A DNA stretch of 64,000 bases from Forficula auricularia (lineage: Eukaryota > Arthropoda > Insecta > Dermaptera > Forficulidae). Both the position numbers and the translations under genes were made by a program. The stretch is from the NCBI GenBank assembly GCA_024734495.1, contig JALMQS010000841.1, positions 3,838,176-3,902,175 on the forward strand, in the 5' to 3' direction. Position 1 is the first letter of the stretch; each line of letters begins with the position of its first letter. Of this stretch, positions 23,517 through 31,789 are shown piece by piece. The notes under the pieces were generated by a model. The model saw nothing but the letters and a program-made list of their open reading frames with translations, made no database searches and was not told where the DNA came from.

Positions 23517-23919
23517 ATAAATTACTTGGAAATTTTTAGAATTACTCGGAAATATTTCGAAGTACTTGAAAATATAAGCAATTACTTGGAAATATTTGGA
23601 AGTACTTGGAAACATTTGGAAGTACTTGAAAATATTTGAAAGCACGTGAAAATATTTGGAAGTACTTGGTAATATTTCGAAGTACTTGGAAATATTTGAA
23701 AGTACTTGAAAATATTTGGAAGTAATTGGAAATATTTCGAAGTACTTCCAAATGTTTCCAAGTACTTCAAAATATTTCCAAGTACTTCCAAATATTTCCA
23801 AGTACTTCCGAATATTCCCAAGTACTTCCAAATATTTCTAAGTAATTGCAAATATTTTCAAGTACAAGTGGAAGTAGGTGTACAGCATATTAGGTCGCGG
23901 TTCACCCCTCGGATTACAT

Positions 23920-24178
23920 TTATAAATAATATTTGACAATTGTAATATATTGACCAAAATCTAATATCAACCTCTTATAAAATTTCTAATATTATACTTT
24001 TATTAACATATTTTGTATATTAATTTAAAACAAATGTATTTTTTTAATATTTTAATTGCAAAATTCTGAGTACCTATATAAAATGTTCAATCTCAAATCG
24101 TTAACCGTAACTCAAAATTTCGCAAAATAATCAAAATATTAAAAAAATAAAAATAAAATACATTTGTTATAAATTAAT
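23920..24178. other. AT-rich unique sequence
   Basis: Nothing recognised. Confidence 0.35.
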
Positions 24179-24186
24179 ATAAAAAA

Positions 24187-24546
24187 CGAGGGGTGAACCG
24201 CAACCTAGTATGCTGTACACCTACTTCCACTTGTACTTCCAAATATTTCCAAGCACTTCCAAATATTTCCAAGTACTTCCAAATATTTCCAAGTACTTCT
24301 AAATATTTCCAAGTACTTCCAAATATTTCCAAGTAATTCCAAATATTTCCAAGTACTTCCAAATATTTCCAAGTACATCCAAATATTCCCATGTACTATC
24401 AATTATTTCCAAGTGCTTCCAAATATTTCCAAGTACTTCCAAATATTTCTAAGCACTTCCATATATTTCCAAGCACTTCCAAATATTTCCAAGTGCTTCC
24501 AAAATACTTCCAAAGAGGTGTACTTCCAATCGCGGATCACCCCTCG
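24187..24546 (-). mobile_element. Minisatellite-bearing TIR element M3
   Basis: CGAGGGGTGAACCGCAACCT (24187), then TACACCTACTTCCACTTG, about 15 units of (ACTTCCAAAT + ATTTCCAAGT), then AGAGGTGTACTTCC and CGCGGATCACCCCTCG (ending 24546). Exact 8-bp duplication ATAAAAAA at 24179-24186 and 24547-24554. Inverse orientation to M1 and M2. A clean example of the family. Confidence 0.92.
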
Positions 24547-24554
24547 ATAAAAAA

Positions 24555-25850
24555 ATATGCTAATAAATGTTATATTATACATTTAGGAGAGTTTAATATT
24601 GGATTTTTATTAATTTATATTTATCTATAAAGTAGTAATTTCGTAAGGAGATGCGGGTCCTTCCTTGGTCGAATATCTTTAAATTAAAGAAAAATAAGTC
24701 AAATAAAAACACTTGTTCAACTTGAGTAAGAGAAAATATTGATTTCAAAGATGAGAATTATTTTATGATTAAACCTACCAAACAAAAATTTATAATGTTT
24801 ACTAATTGTGAATTTTCAATTTTTATAAACTTTAATAAAATGTTTATTTTAATAAAAATTAAAAATTAAATTAAATGAATACTTTATTTATATTATATTT
24901 TCAAAAGATTGTAGAACCCTATTAGTTTTTCCTTTATTAAAAATTACTACATTAATATCGAAGATTTTTTAGTGTTTTATATTCATATTTGGCATTTATA
25001 CATTTTTATCTAAAAACAAAAAATACTCTAGAAGGAGAAATTATTCCATCCGCGCAAAAATAAATTTTTATCCATGTGCAATTATTATTTCAACTACGAA
25101 CTAATTTTTTCTTTTTATTTTACACTCCAACGCATTCTCATTTGTTTAAAATTATTTCACTCAAATAGTAGATATAAAATAACAATAATAATAAAAAATA
25201 TATATACCTAAGGTTCATTTAACATGAAATAAAGCGGAACTAAAAATTTTCTGCAATTCCTTATACAGCCAAGGGTAACATCGCATTTTAGAATATTAGT
25301 AGTAGTAGGTAAATTGTATAAACGCTTTTAATAAATAAATTTTTTCTTTAAATTTAATTATTTAATTTTTTCGTTAAGCTATTTAAATAAATGATATAAA
25401 TAATATGTAAATGATAATAATATTTGATAAAATAAATATATATTTTAAAATAATAATTAATTATGAACCACTGGCAAATGAATTTTTTTTTTACTAATAA
25501 ATTGATTTTGAACTTTTGTATTTTTTAATTTTTCCTCACCTTTTCATAAATCATAACATATAATTTTAAACCAAATAATTTAGTTATTTGTTAATTTACC
25601 ATTTTTGAAAAAACAAGCTCTTATTTTTTTCATTTTATAAAATGATATCACAGTTATATATTTCTATTTAAGTTCCTTAATTTTAAAATTTTTATAGAAT
25701 ACGTTCAAATAAATTTAATTAAGTATAAATTTAAAGCAATTTCTTCATCTTAGACTACATATTTTCTATTTGATCTGACATTATTTCAATTATCCTTCTC
25801 TTGATTCCATCTAATGATTTTTAGACATTATAATATAATTATAATAAATA
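24555..25850. other. AT-rich desert, about 1.3 kb
   Basis: Very high A+T; no gene, RNA or transposon recognised. Confidence 0.45.
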
Positions 25851-25894
25851 GGTTATAATGAAGGGCAGTGCATAAATTATTTAAATTTTAATTG

Positions 25895-26090
25895 AAATGT
25901 TTTTGTTTTGCCGAGAGTAGCAGAGTTAATATTTATAATTAAAAAGACTGATGATGAGGGCCAAGCCTTCGAAACTATAGTCTCAAACAAATAAATAATA
26001 TATATAATATATATATATACAGATATATCATTTCGATATATATGTGTGTATATTTATTTGCATCAAGCAGAGGACAAGCTCTTTGTTTCT
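25895..26090 (+). mobile_element. F-family element with hammerhead-like core
   Basis: GTTTTGCCGAGAGTAGCAGA, then the core at 25948-25982, CAAACAAATAAATAAT, a TA-rich microsatellite, then TTTATTTGCATCAAGCAGAG and GACAAGCTCTTTGTTT. Other F copies or pieces: 35461-35545, 37437-37490, 37915-37973, 48580-48700 and 61957-62075. The order of modules is constant where more than one is present. Confidence 0.65.
25948..25995 (+). ncRNA. Hammerhead-like ribozyme motif, F family
   Basis: CTGATGA (25948), extra T, stem II GAGGGC-CAA-GCCTTC (one G-U), GAAAC (25971), stem III palindrome ACTATAGT, then C (25982) as H17, so the cleavage triplet is GUC. Stem I starts GA/UC, then an internal loop, then AUUUAU/AUAAAU. 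Stem II and stem III are unrelated in sequence to the D family while the core is the same. Confidence 0.5.
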
Positions 26091-26099
26091 CTTTATTTA

Positions 26100-26590
26100 A
26101 ATTTTCGGAGACTTTTTTTCTCTCCTTCTTCAGGGTATTGAATAGTTATTGATGGGTGAGTATAACTATTCAATACAATATCAATAGTTTTGGAGACTTT
26201 TTTCTCTCTTTCTTCAGGGTATTGAATAGTTATTGATGGGTGAGTATAACTCATATACAATATCAATAGTTTTGGAGACTTTTCTCTCTCCTTCTTCAGG
26301 GTATTGAATAGTTATTGATGGGTGAGTATAACTATTCAATACAATATCAATAGTTTTGGAGACTTTTTTCTCTCTTTCTTCAGGGTATTGAATAGTTATT
26401 GATGGGTGAGTATAACTCATATACAATATCAATAGTTTTGGAGACTTTTCTCTCTCCTTCTTCAGGGTATTGAATAGTTATTGATGGGTGAGTATAACTA
26501 TTCAATACAATATCAATAGTTTTGGAGACTTTTTTTCTCTTTATTCAGGGTATTGAATAGTTATTGATGGGTGAGTATAACTATTCATTA
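26100..26590 (-). repeat. Tandem array of 82/84-bp units, each with a decayed ribozyme core
   Basis: CAGGGTATTG starts at 26131, 26215, 26297, 26381 and 26463, with a sixth near 26547: spacings 84, 82, 84, 82, 84. Two unit types alternate (TATAACTATTCAATAC versus TATAACTCATATAC), a two-unit higher-order period of 166 bp. Each unit contains antisense TTCTTCAG...GAGAC; in most the GAAAC box has decayed to CAAAAC. Confidence 0.85.
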
Positions 26591-26592
26591 CG

Positions 26593-26640
26593 CTGAAGAA
26601 GGAGAGAACAAAGTCTCCGAAACGTCGGAAATTGAATAAA
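26593..26640 (+). ncRNA. Hammerhead-like ribozyme motif
   Basis: CTGAAGA (26593), extra A, GGAGA...TCTCC, GAAAC (26619), ACGU and C17 (26626). The 3' strand GGAAATTGAATA would pair with TATTCAATACC, which is present upstream of the core in the neighbouring array units (10 pairs, one mismatch, one bulge), but here the 5' strand is mutated. Confidence 0.5.
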
Positions 26641-26683
26641 ATTTAAATAATTTATGAACTGCCTTTCATTATAACCTACTTAT

Positions 26684-26809
26684 TTCGCTTACCAGTCCGT
26701 CTTCTAAGAAAATAAATAAAATTATATAATTATAATATATAATATTTTCGCTTACCAGTCCGTCTTCTAAGAAAATAAATAAAATTATATAATTATAATA
26801 TATAATATT
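26684..26809 (+). repeat. 63-bp tandem duplication at the D-element right boundary
   Basis: TTCGCTTACCAGTCCGTCTT plus the adjoining AATAAATAAAATTATATAAT occurs at about 26684 and again 63 bp later. The repeat joins the D extension to flanking DNA, so it arose after insertion. Confidence 0.85.
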
Positions 26810-27124
26810 TTAGAATTCGTCATTTCATTAATATTTTTATGGCAAAAGTTTTAAAATTCAAAAATTATTTATAAGTGATGAGTTTCATAATATTATTTCT
26901 AAAAAACAACCATTAATCACTATAATTGTTTTTATATAAAAGTAATTAATAATATAATATAAATAAATAATATACTCAATTATATTTAATAAAAATAAAA
27001 TATCCATCCTAGCCCCTTGTAGATAGTCAACTAAACATACACGCCTTCCTAATTAGTATGTTAGGGGACAAATTAAGGTCGATTTGTTGTCATCTAAGCT
27101 TTAAATATTTTTTAACTTCTAACG
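26810..27124. other. AT-rich unique sequence
   Basis: Nothing recognised. Confidence 0.3.
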
Positions 27125-27129
27125 CATTC

Positions 27130-27210
27130 TATTCTCTCCCATTGAGACTCTTAACAAGCTTTTCGGGCCTTTAGCACTTGGGTTCGATTCCCGAGGAGAC
27201 TACACTCCTT
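27130..27210 (+). repeat. tRNA-like / SINE-head-like segment
   Basis: Contains GGTTCGATTCC (27176-27186), a perfect RNA polymerase III B-box, preceded by AACAAGC...CCTTTAGCACTTG. The same order occurs at 28258-28365 (AACAAGC...GCCTGTTAGTACTTGGGTTCAA). No full cloverleaf could be drawn, so a tRNA-derived repeat is more likely than a tRNA gene. Confidence 0.4.
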
Positions 27211-27311
27211 TTAAGCAAACATTTATATTTCTTTTATTAAACTCAGGCTTGTTAAATAAACTAGTATAGATTATCACTCAAATAAATTAATAAATTAGTA
27301 TAAATATTTTA

Positions 27312-27505
27312 CTATTGATATTTAATAGTTCGTTCTATGTTATTTGGAATAAAGAGTGGACTATTTATAGCACTTCAGACAGGCCGAATATTAAACTCCT
27401 TGGGCCCACTTATCGATATCGACATCAGAACCACTCAAAGCAGGCGATGAGTGAATGCTTGCTGAAGATCCTCAAATCACTTTTTATACGTAAAAAATAG
27501 TTCCC
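27312..27505 (+). repeat. Left arm of a 1.7-kb inverted repeat (partner 28825-29010)
   Basis: The arms share AATAAAGAGTG, AGGCCGAATA, TCCTTGGGCCCAC and CTCAAAG(C/A).GGCGATGAGTGA. The roughly 1.3-kb spacer holds a D-family foldback, a second inverted pair and a tRNA-like hairpin. Probably an old foldback transposon with later insertions; the 61-codon frame here is not supported. Confidence 0.75.
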
Positions 27506-27679
27506 TTTAAAAAAATAAATAATTAAAAAATAATGACAATTTTTTTAAAATAAATTTTTCATCGTTAAAATTTAAACTTACTAAGATTGGAGTAATTTTT
27601 GGAGACGGATAAGTGAATTAAGTGGATATTGATGAGGCAGTCCAAAAAAAAGAAGAAGATAATTTACACTATCTTTTTT

Positions 27680-27738
27680 ATTCATAAAACCGACGTTTCG
27701 GAGACTATTCCCTACTTCTTCAGGGTTTTGAAAGGTCA
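27680..27738 (-). ncRNA. Hammerhead-like ribozyme motif
   Basis: Minus strand: CTGAAGA (C3 at 27723), extra A, stem-loop to CTCC, GAAAC (27699-27695), ACGU, C17 (27692). Stem I: CCAAAA side to GGUUUU (6 pairs), internal loop, then a second A/U helix. One stem II base is mutated relative to the sister copy at 27865. Confidence 0.55.
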
Positions 27739-27852
27739 GTGAAGGAAATCCAATGCGGCATTCCCCTCTGTCTCCTCTTTCAGTGGCAGTAACAATAATA
27801 TCTTGTATTTCATTCTCAGCAGAATTATAATGTTATATATTTTCTTCACTGA

Positions 27853-27914
27853 CTTTTCAAAACCCTGAAGAGGGGGGGAATAGCCTCCGAAACGTCGGTT
27901 TTATGAATAAAAAG
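27853..27914 (+). ncRNA. Hammerhead-like ribozyme motif, well paired
   Basis: CTGAAGA (27865-27871), GGGGG...CCTCC hairpin, GAAAC (27889), ACGU, C17 (27896; GUC triplet). Stem I: CTTTTCAAAACC with GGTTTTATGAATAAAAAG gives 6 pairs next to the core, an internal loop (C / AUGAAU) and 5 outer pairs. An internal loop in stem I is the usual position of the loop-loop contact in natural hammerheads. Confidence 0.6.
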
Positions 27915-28174
27915 ATAGTGTAAATTATCTTCTTCTCATCAATATCCACTTTAAACTTACTGTTTTAAAAATAAAAAAAATGTGAAAAGGGGACAAATCT
28001 TTGATTTTGATTTTATTAGCAAAACAATTTATTATTTTTGTTTCGCCCTTTTCACATTTCTATTATTTAAAAAGAAAATTTAAAGTGATTAACCCGAAGA
28101 TTTGAGTATCTTTTTATTGAAAAATAGATGGATTCTTTTCAAAAATACAACTCACGGTATTTAAACCAAATATG

Positions 28175-28260
28175 GTATATCAAGAAATAATTTAAATTTT
28201 AAGATCAAAATCCAGATTTAAGTAGAAAATATTTTTACATTGCTTATCAGAAGGCTCCAT
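28175..28260 (+). repeat. Inverted repeat arm (partner 28670-28765)
   Basis: TTTAAATTTTAAGATCAAAA, CAGATTTAAGTA and AAAATATTTTTACATTGC pair with the reverse complement of 28670-28765. The two arms enclose the tRNA-like hairpin at 28258-28365. Confidence 0.75.
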
Positions 28261-28365
28261 CCCCTCAAGCGTTGCATGTCAGGGTGTGTTTTGTCTCGAG
28301 GGTCGAACTAACAAGCCCGGTAAGCCTGTTAGTACTTGGGTTCAACTCCTGAGGGGATGCTCTCT
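28258..28365 (+). repeat. tRNA-like hairpin segment
   Basis: CATCCCCTCA (28260) and TGAGGGGATG (28354) form a perfect 10-bp closing stem. Inside are TCTCGAGGGTCGAAC and GGGTTCAACTCC (B-box-like, one or two mismatches). Related to 27130-27210. Could be a tRNA-derived SINE head; a true tRNA is unlikely. Confidence 0.4.
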
Positions 28366-28379
28366 AAAATTGAAATAGT

Positions 28380-28670
28380 TGAAACCTCACCCTTTGAATC
28401 GGTGACGTCACGTCACGTACGGCCGAAGTCACCGCCAATACCGTGAGTTTATTTGAAAATAACTCTCAAAATAGTTATTTCCAGTTTATTTCGATGGCCG
28501 CTGGGAGCGCTGCTGTCTTTTTTTTATTTTTTTTGACTTTTCGGCCTTTCTAGCCATAAGCCAATTTACGATACTAATTATTATTTTTTTAAAAATATAG
28601 TATTTTATTCGTTTTTGAGGCTACACAAATATAATTTATGGCCCTAACTTATCCTTAATCCACCCAGAGA
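28380..28670. other. Spacer with GC-richer block and CRE palindromes
   Basis: GGTGACGTCACGTCACGTAC (28400) contains TGACGTCA. CGATGGCCGCTGGGAGCG follows near 28492. No frame or repeat family recognised. Confidence 0.3.
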
Positions 28671-28765
28671 CCTCTGATATGCAATGTAAAAATATTTTAT
28701 ACTTAATTAAATCTGCCTTTTGACCTTAAAATTTAAATTCTATTTAGAAATTTTTAAATTTATTG
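28670..28765 (-). repeat. Inverted repeat arm (partner 28175-28260)
   Basis: Reverse complement of the 28175 arm with a few substitutions. Confidence 0.75.
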
Positions 28766-28824
28766 ATTAAAAAATTATTTAAAATTTGTTGTCAGTATTA
28801 TTATTATTTTTTTTAGACTACTAT

Positions 28825-29010
28825 TTTTCAAGTATAAAAAGAGATATGAGGTTCTTTAGCGGGCACTCACTCATCGCCGGCTTTGAGTGCTTCTGACATC
28901 GATTTCGATAGGTGGGCCCAAGGAGTCTAGTATTCGGCCTGTCAAATGAAGTGTTATAAACAGCACACTCTTTATTCTAAATTACATTGAAGGAACTACT
29001 AAATTTAAAT
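28825..29010 (-). repeat. Right arm of the 1.7-kb inverted repeat (partner 27312-27505)
   Basis: See 27312-27505. Confidence 0.75.
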
Positions 29011-29527
29011 ATTATCACTTATTGATTAATATATTTATTCGAAGGGTAATTTATACGACTAGTTTAATTAGCTAATATTTAGTATTACCACAATTTCTGC
29101 TTGTCGGACAAAGCATTGTAGCTCTAGACTAGAAAATACAATTTACAAGTTTTATTTGAGTCTTTCATAAGCTATTATGTATGATTAAGTGTACTTTTGG
29201 AAAACGTATAAATTCCTTATCCATTAAATTAGGTTTATTTCTTTTAGTATAAAAGGTTTTATGTTTTGTTTTACTTTTCCACAGTAGGGTTATTATTTCT
29301 AAATATCTTTTATAATGAAGTTGGGATTTAAAAAACATCAATTTTTAACGACTTTTGTTTTATGGACTAAATTGCATTGATCTCTCTATACGGCTTATTT
29401 ATTCCTTTTAGTCAAAATTAAAAATTCTATTAAAATTTAAATCGGCTTATTATTTTACCAGATATATCTTGTGGGCTTAGAAAATACAAATATTTTTTTT
29501 CTTAGGCCTTCCCTGTCAGCTCACTTG
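29011..29527. other. AT-rich unique sequence
   Basis: Nothing recognised. Confidence 0.35.
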
Positions 29528-29535
29528 TTCTAAAA

Positions 29536-29786
29536 CGAGGGGTGAACCGCGATATAATATGCTGTACACCCTACTTCCACTTCCACTTTTATTTCCAAAC
29601 AATTCCAGTGCTTCCAAATATTTCCAAGTAATTCCAAATATTTCCAAGTAATTTCAAATATTTCCAAGTAATTCCAAATATTTCCAAGTAATTCCAAATA
29701 TTTCCAAATAATTCCATTAATTCCAAAATAATTCTAAATAATTCCAAAGAGGTGTACACCTAATTCCAATCGCGGATCACCCCTCG
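29536..29786 (-). mobile_element. Minisatellite-bearing TIR element M4
   Basis: CGAGGGGTGAACCGCGA (29536) to CGCGGATCACCCCTCG (29786). The internal unit has drifted to TTCCAAGTAATTCCAAATA-type and the array is shorter. Flanking 8-mers TTCTAAAA and GTCTAGAA match at 6 of 8, an aged target duplication. Confidence 0.85.
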
Positions 29787-30204
29787 GTCTAGAATATGTT
29801 TCATAGACACTAGGAAATCTTCTAGACATCTTAGAGACATCTTAAATATAATAATAGCATCTTCTAGAGCGAGTGTCCTATTTGGGTTAGTATTTGTTAA
29901 GAGCTCATGAGTAGAATAAAACTGAATTTTTTTCAAATTTAATTCACTTTATAATAAAAGTGTGTGGGTGAAAATGAGCCACTAGTCTTCTAACATTCGT
30001 AGTTTCGAAATAAATTAAAGTAAAATTGTGAAAAAAAAAAATTGAATTCCATTTATACTGAAGGTTCTCATTTTAAAAGTGATTATTTCCAATTTGGAAG
30101 CAACAATGTTTTGTCTTCAAAACCTTCAAAAATAAAATCTGTAAGTTCAACAATGTTTTCAATTTAAATAACTCAATAAAAATCTTACTACATCTTTTCC
30201 ATGT
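29787..30204. other. AT-rich unique sequence
   Basis: Nothing recognised. Confidence 0.3.
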
Positions 30205-30585
30205 GTATTTAACTCCAATTCTATTTCAGACTTCTCAATTGATTATTGGAAAATAACAATTGTATTTCAGAAATCTCAATTCATTTTCAGGAAAAACCCA
30301 ATTCTATTTCATACTTCTCAATTGAATTGAATATTAGAAAATCACAAATATATTTCAGAAATCTCAATTTAATTTCAGAAAACCTCAATTGTATTTCAGA
30401 AAATGTCAACTGTTTAGTTAGTTGTTTATATATGTTTATTTTCTTAAATACAGTCTGAGATTTTCAGAAATTCAATTAGATAAAAATTCTGAAATACAAG
30501 TGAGATTTTCAAATACTCAATTGAAGATTCTAAAATACAATTGAAATTTTTTGAAATTGAATTGAAAATTCTGAAATACAGTATT
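30205..30585. repeat. Degenerate about 21-bp minisatellite in foldback arrangement
   Basis: Left part (30205-30410) repeats CTCAATT.(G/T)ATTTCAGAAA; the right part (30455-30585) repeats its reverse complement (TTCTGAAATACAA.TGA.ATT). The strand switch is near 30430. No TIR recognised. The arrangement parallels the inverted array inside M2. ORFs here are repeat artefacts. Confidence 0.65.
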
Positions 30586-30636
30586 GGTTCTAGATGAAAC
30601 ATTTTTATATAATAATAAAAATTGCGTAAAATTGCG

Positions 30637-30754
30637 AGGTAGGTTTCACAAAAAAAAAAAAAGTTTTGAATTCGATATATTTCGTGTGTCAGCCCATCAT
30701 TCAAGAGAGAGAGAAATATATTGAATTCAAAACTCATTTTTTTCTGTGAAACCT
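30637..30754. mobile_element. Foldback element S2 (relative of S1)
   Basis: AGGTAGGTTTCACAAAAAA and TTTTTTTCTGTGAAACCTCC ends, with the arm AGTTTTGAATTCGATATATT / AATATATTGAATTCAAAACT. The centre read on the minus strand resembles the S1 core (TTGAATGATGGGCTGACACACGAAAT in pieces), with a one-base insertion in the CTGAAGA box; decayed. Confidence 0.65.
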
Positions 30755-30967
30755 CCCTAGTATCACACTGTTTCAAACTATATAGTGCCTATATAGATTT
30801 CGAGAATCTATGTAGTCACTACATAGTTACTATATAGTTTGAAACAGATTTCGAGAATCTGAATAGGCACTATATAGTTACTATATAGTTTGAAACAGAT
30901 TTCTAGAATCTAAATAGGCACTATATATAATAGTTATTATATAGTTTGAAACATTGTGCTAGTAGGG
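30755..30967. mobile_element. T-family hairpin MITE, copy 1
   Basis: Termini CCCTAGTATCACACTGTTTC and GAAACATTGTGCTAGTAGGG. The interior is a short tandem of GTTTGAAACAGATTTCGAGA and TAGGCACTATATAGTTACTA units that are themselves palindromic. Followed by ACCTCGCAATTTTAC, which also follows copy 2, so a larger unit was duplicated. Confidence 0.8.
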
Positions 30968-31027
30968 ATACCTCGCAATTTTACTCAACTTTTATTATTA
31001 TATGTGATTTTCTATTATTGTGAAACC

Positions 31028-31201
31028 TCCCTAGTATCACAATGTTTCAAACTATATAGTGACTATATACTGCCTATATAGATTTCGAGAATCTATGTAG
31101 GCACTATATAGTTACTATATAGTTTGAAACAGATTTCGAGAATATATATAGCCACTATATATAATAGTTACGATATAGTTTGAAACATTGTGCTACTAGG
31201 G
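31028..31201. mobile_element. T-family hairpin MITE, copy 2
   Basis: CCCTAGTATCACAATGTTTC to GAAACATTGTGCTACTAGGG. The flanks (TACCTCGCAATTTTAC.CAAC downstream of both copies, GTGATTTTCTATTATTG after each) show that the two T copies lie in a tandem duplication of about 245 bp. Confidence 0.8.
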
Positions 31202-31304
31202 CTACCTCGCAATTTTACGCAACTTTTATTATTATATGTGATTTTCTATTATTGAATCGAGAATTTTCAAATATAATTAGGATTTTCTGAATTTAACTTA
31301 ATGA

Positions 31305-31530
31305 TGGAAATTCCGCCCAAGGGTAGTGAAAAAATTCTCTCGAATAAAATAAATTTATTTAATTTTTTCCTCACTCAAAAACCAACGTTTCGGAAGATTT
31401 TCCCTCCTTCAGAGTTTAAAAGGGGTCATTGAGGGACAAATACAAGATACTTCTCCTTGGGCTGCCTTTCCATCACTTATCAATTAAAATTTCTATCAGT
31501 CCGTCTCTCTCCGAAGAGAAAATTTCTTCT
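31305..31530 (-). mobile_element. D-family half element with extension
   Basis: GATGGAAATTCCGCCCAAGG, antisense core at 31384-31412, AAGGGGTCATTGAGGGA, then GGGCTGCCTTTCCATCA and the extension CAGTCCGTCTCTCTCCGAAG on the right. Flanking TTAACTTAAT (about 31295) and TTAACTTGAT (about 31539) match at 9 of 10, a probable target duplication. The core has lost two bases (CTGAAGG). Confidence 0.6.
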
Positions 31531-31789
31531 AATATTAACTTGATATTTTCTTAAATAAAATTGGAAAAGGTGTAGTAATTGTATTTTTGTGCGAAGCTTC
31601 TTTATTATCGTAATGCTGTTTATATCTGTTGCCAGGCGAATGCTTATGAATAAAAATGTCTGTTTACACAAACAAAACCTGTTCATTTCTGCTCCATGAT
31701 TCTCTCCAATTTACTATACAAATAATATGTAATTATATATATATATAAAAAACAATTTTGCATCTTAAGTAAAACCCACCTGTTCTAAC
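31531..31789. other. AT-rich unique sequence
   Basis: Nothing recognised. Confidence 0.3.

Larger units (their letters stand above)
23160..23911 (+). mobile_element. Minisatellite-bearing TIR element M2, interrupted
   Basis: Left end is a run of Gs then GTGATCCGCGATTG (23160); right end GGTTCACCCCTCG (23911). The exact 8-bp duplication GATTACAT lies at 23152-23159 and 23912-23919. The 20-bp array is split by an unrelated insertion (about 23243-23516) and switches strand near 23740: GGAAATATTTCGAAGTACTT is followed by CCAAATGTTTCC, making the 3' part a foldback. Long frames of 69-126 codons on both strands are artefacts of the period. Confidence 0.85.
25851..26690. mobile_element. D-family foldback with internal tandem array and insertion
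   Basis: Outer arms: GGTTATAATGAAGGGCAGTG (25851) and GCCTTTCATTATAACCTA (ending about 26679), each followed inward by (C)ATAAATTATTTAAATTT. The left arm is interrupted by an F-family insertion (about 25895-26090). The interior holds the 82/84-bp array of antisense hammerhead-like units (26100-26590) and one sense unit (26593). The right side continues into the D extension CGCTTACCAGTCCGTCTTCT. Confidence 0.75.
27583..27949. mobile_element. D-family foldback with 12-bp target duplication
   Basis: Exact 12-bp duplication TTTAAACTTACT at 27571-27582 and 27950-27961. The palindrome runs from GTGGATATTGATGAG to CTCATCAATATCCAC. A unique extension of about 35 bp (AAGATTGGAGTAATTTTTGG, then AGACGGATAAGTGAATTAA) is present only on the left. 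Each arm carries a hammerhead-like core, so the two are head to head. Twelve-base duplications fit target-primed reverse transcription rather than a DNA transposase. Confidence 0.85.

Noticed and set aside
23451..23851. Several overlapping 69-126 codon ORFs with KYFQ/KYLE repeats (also at 24174-24402, 47812-48258, 55594-56037)
   Set aside because: They come from the 20-bp minisatellite, whose length is not divisible by three, so it is open in several frames on both strands. No start context, domain or conservation suggests a protein.
27130..27210. Functional tRNA gene
   Set aside because: A B-box is present but no acceptor, D-arm or anticodon arm can be paired.
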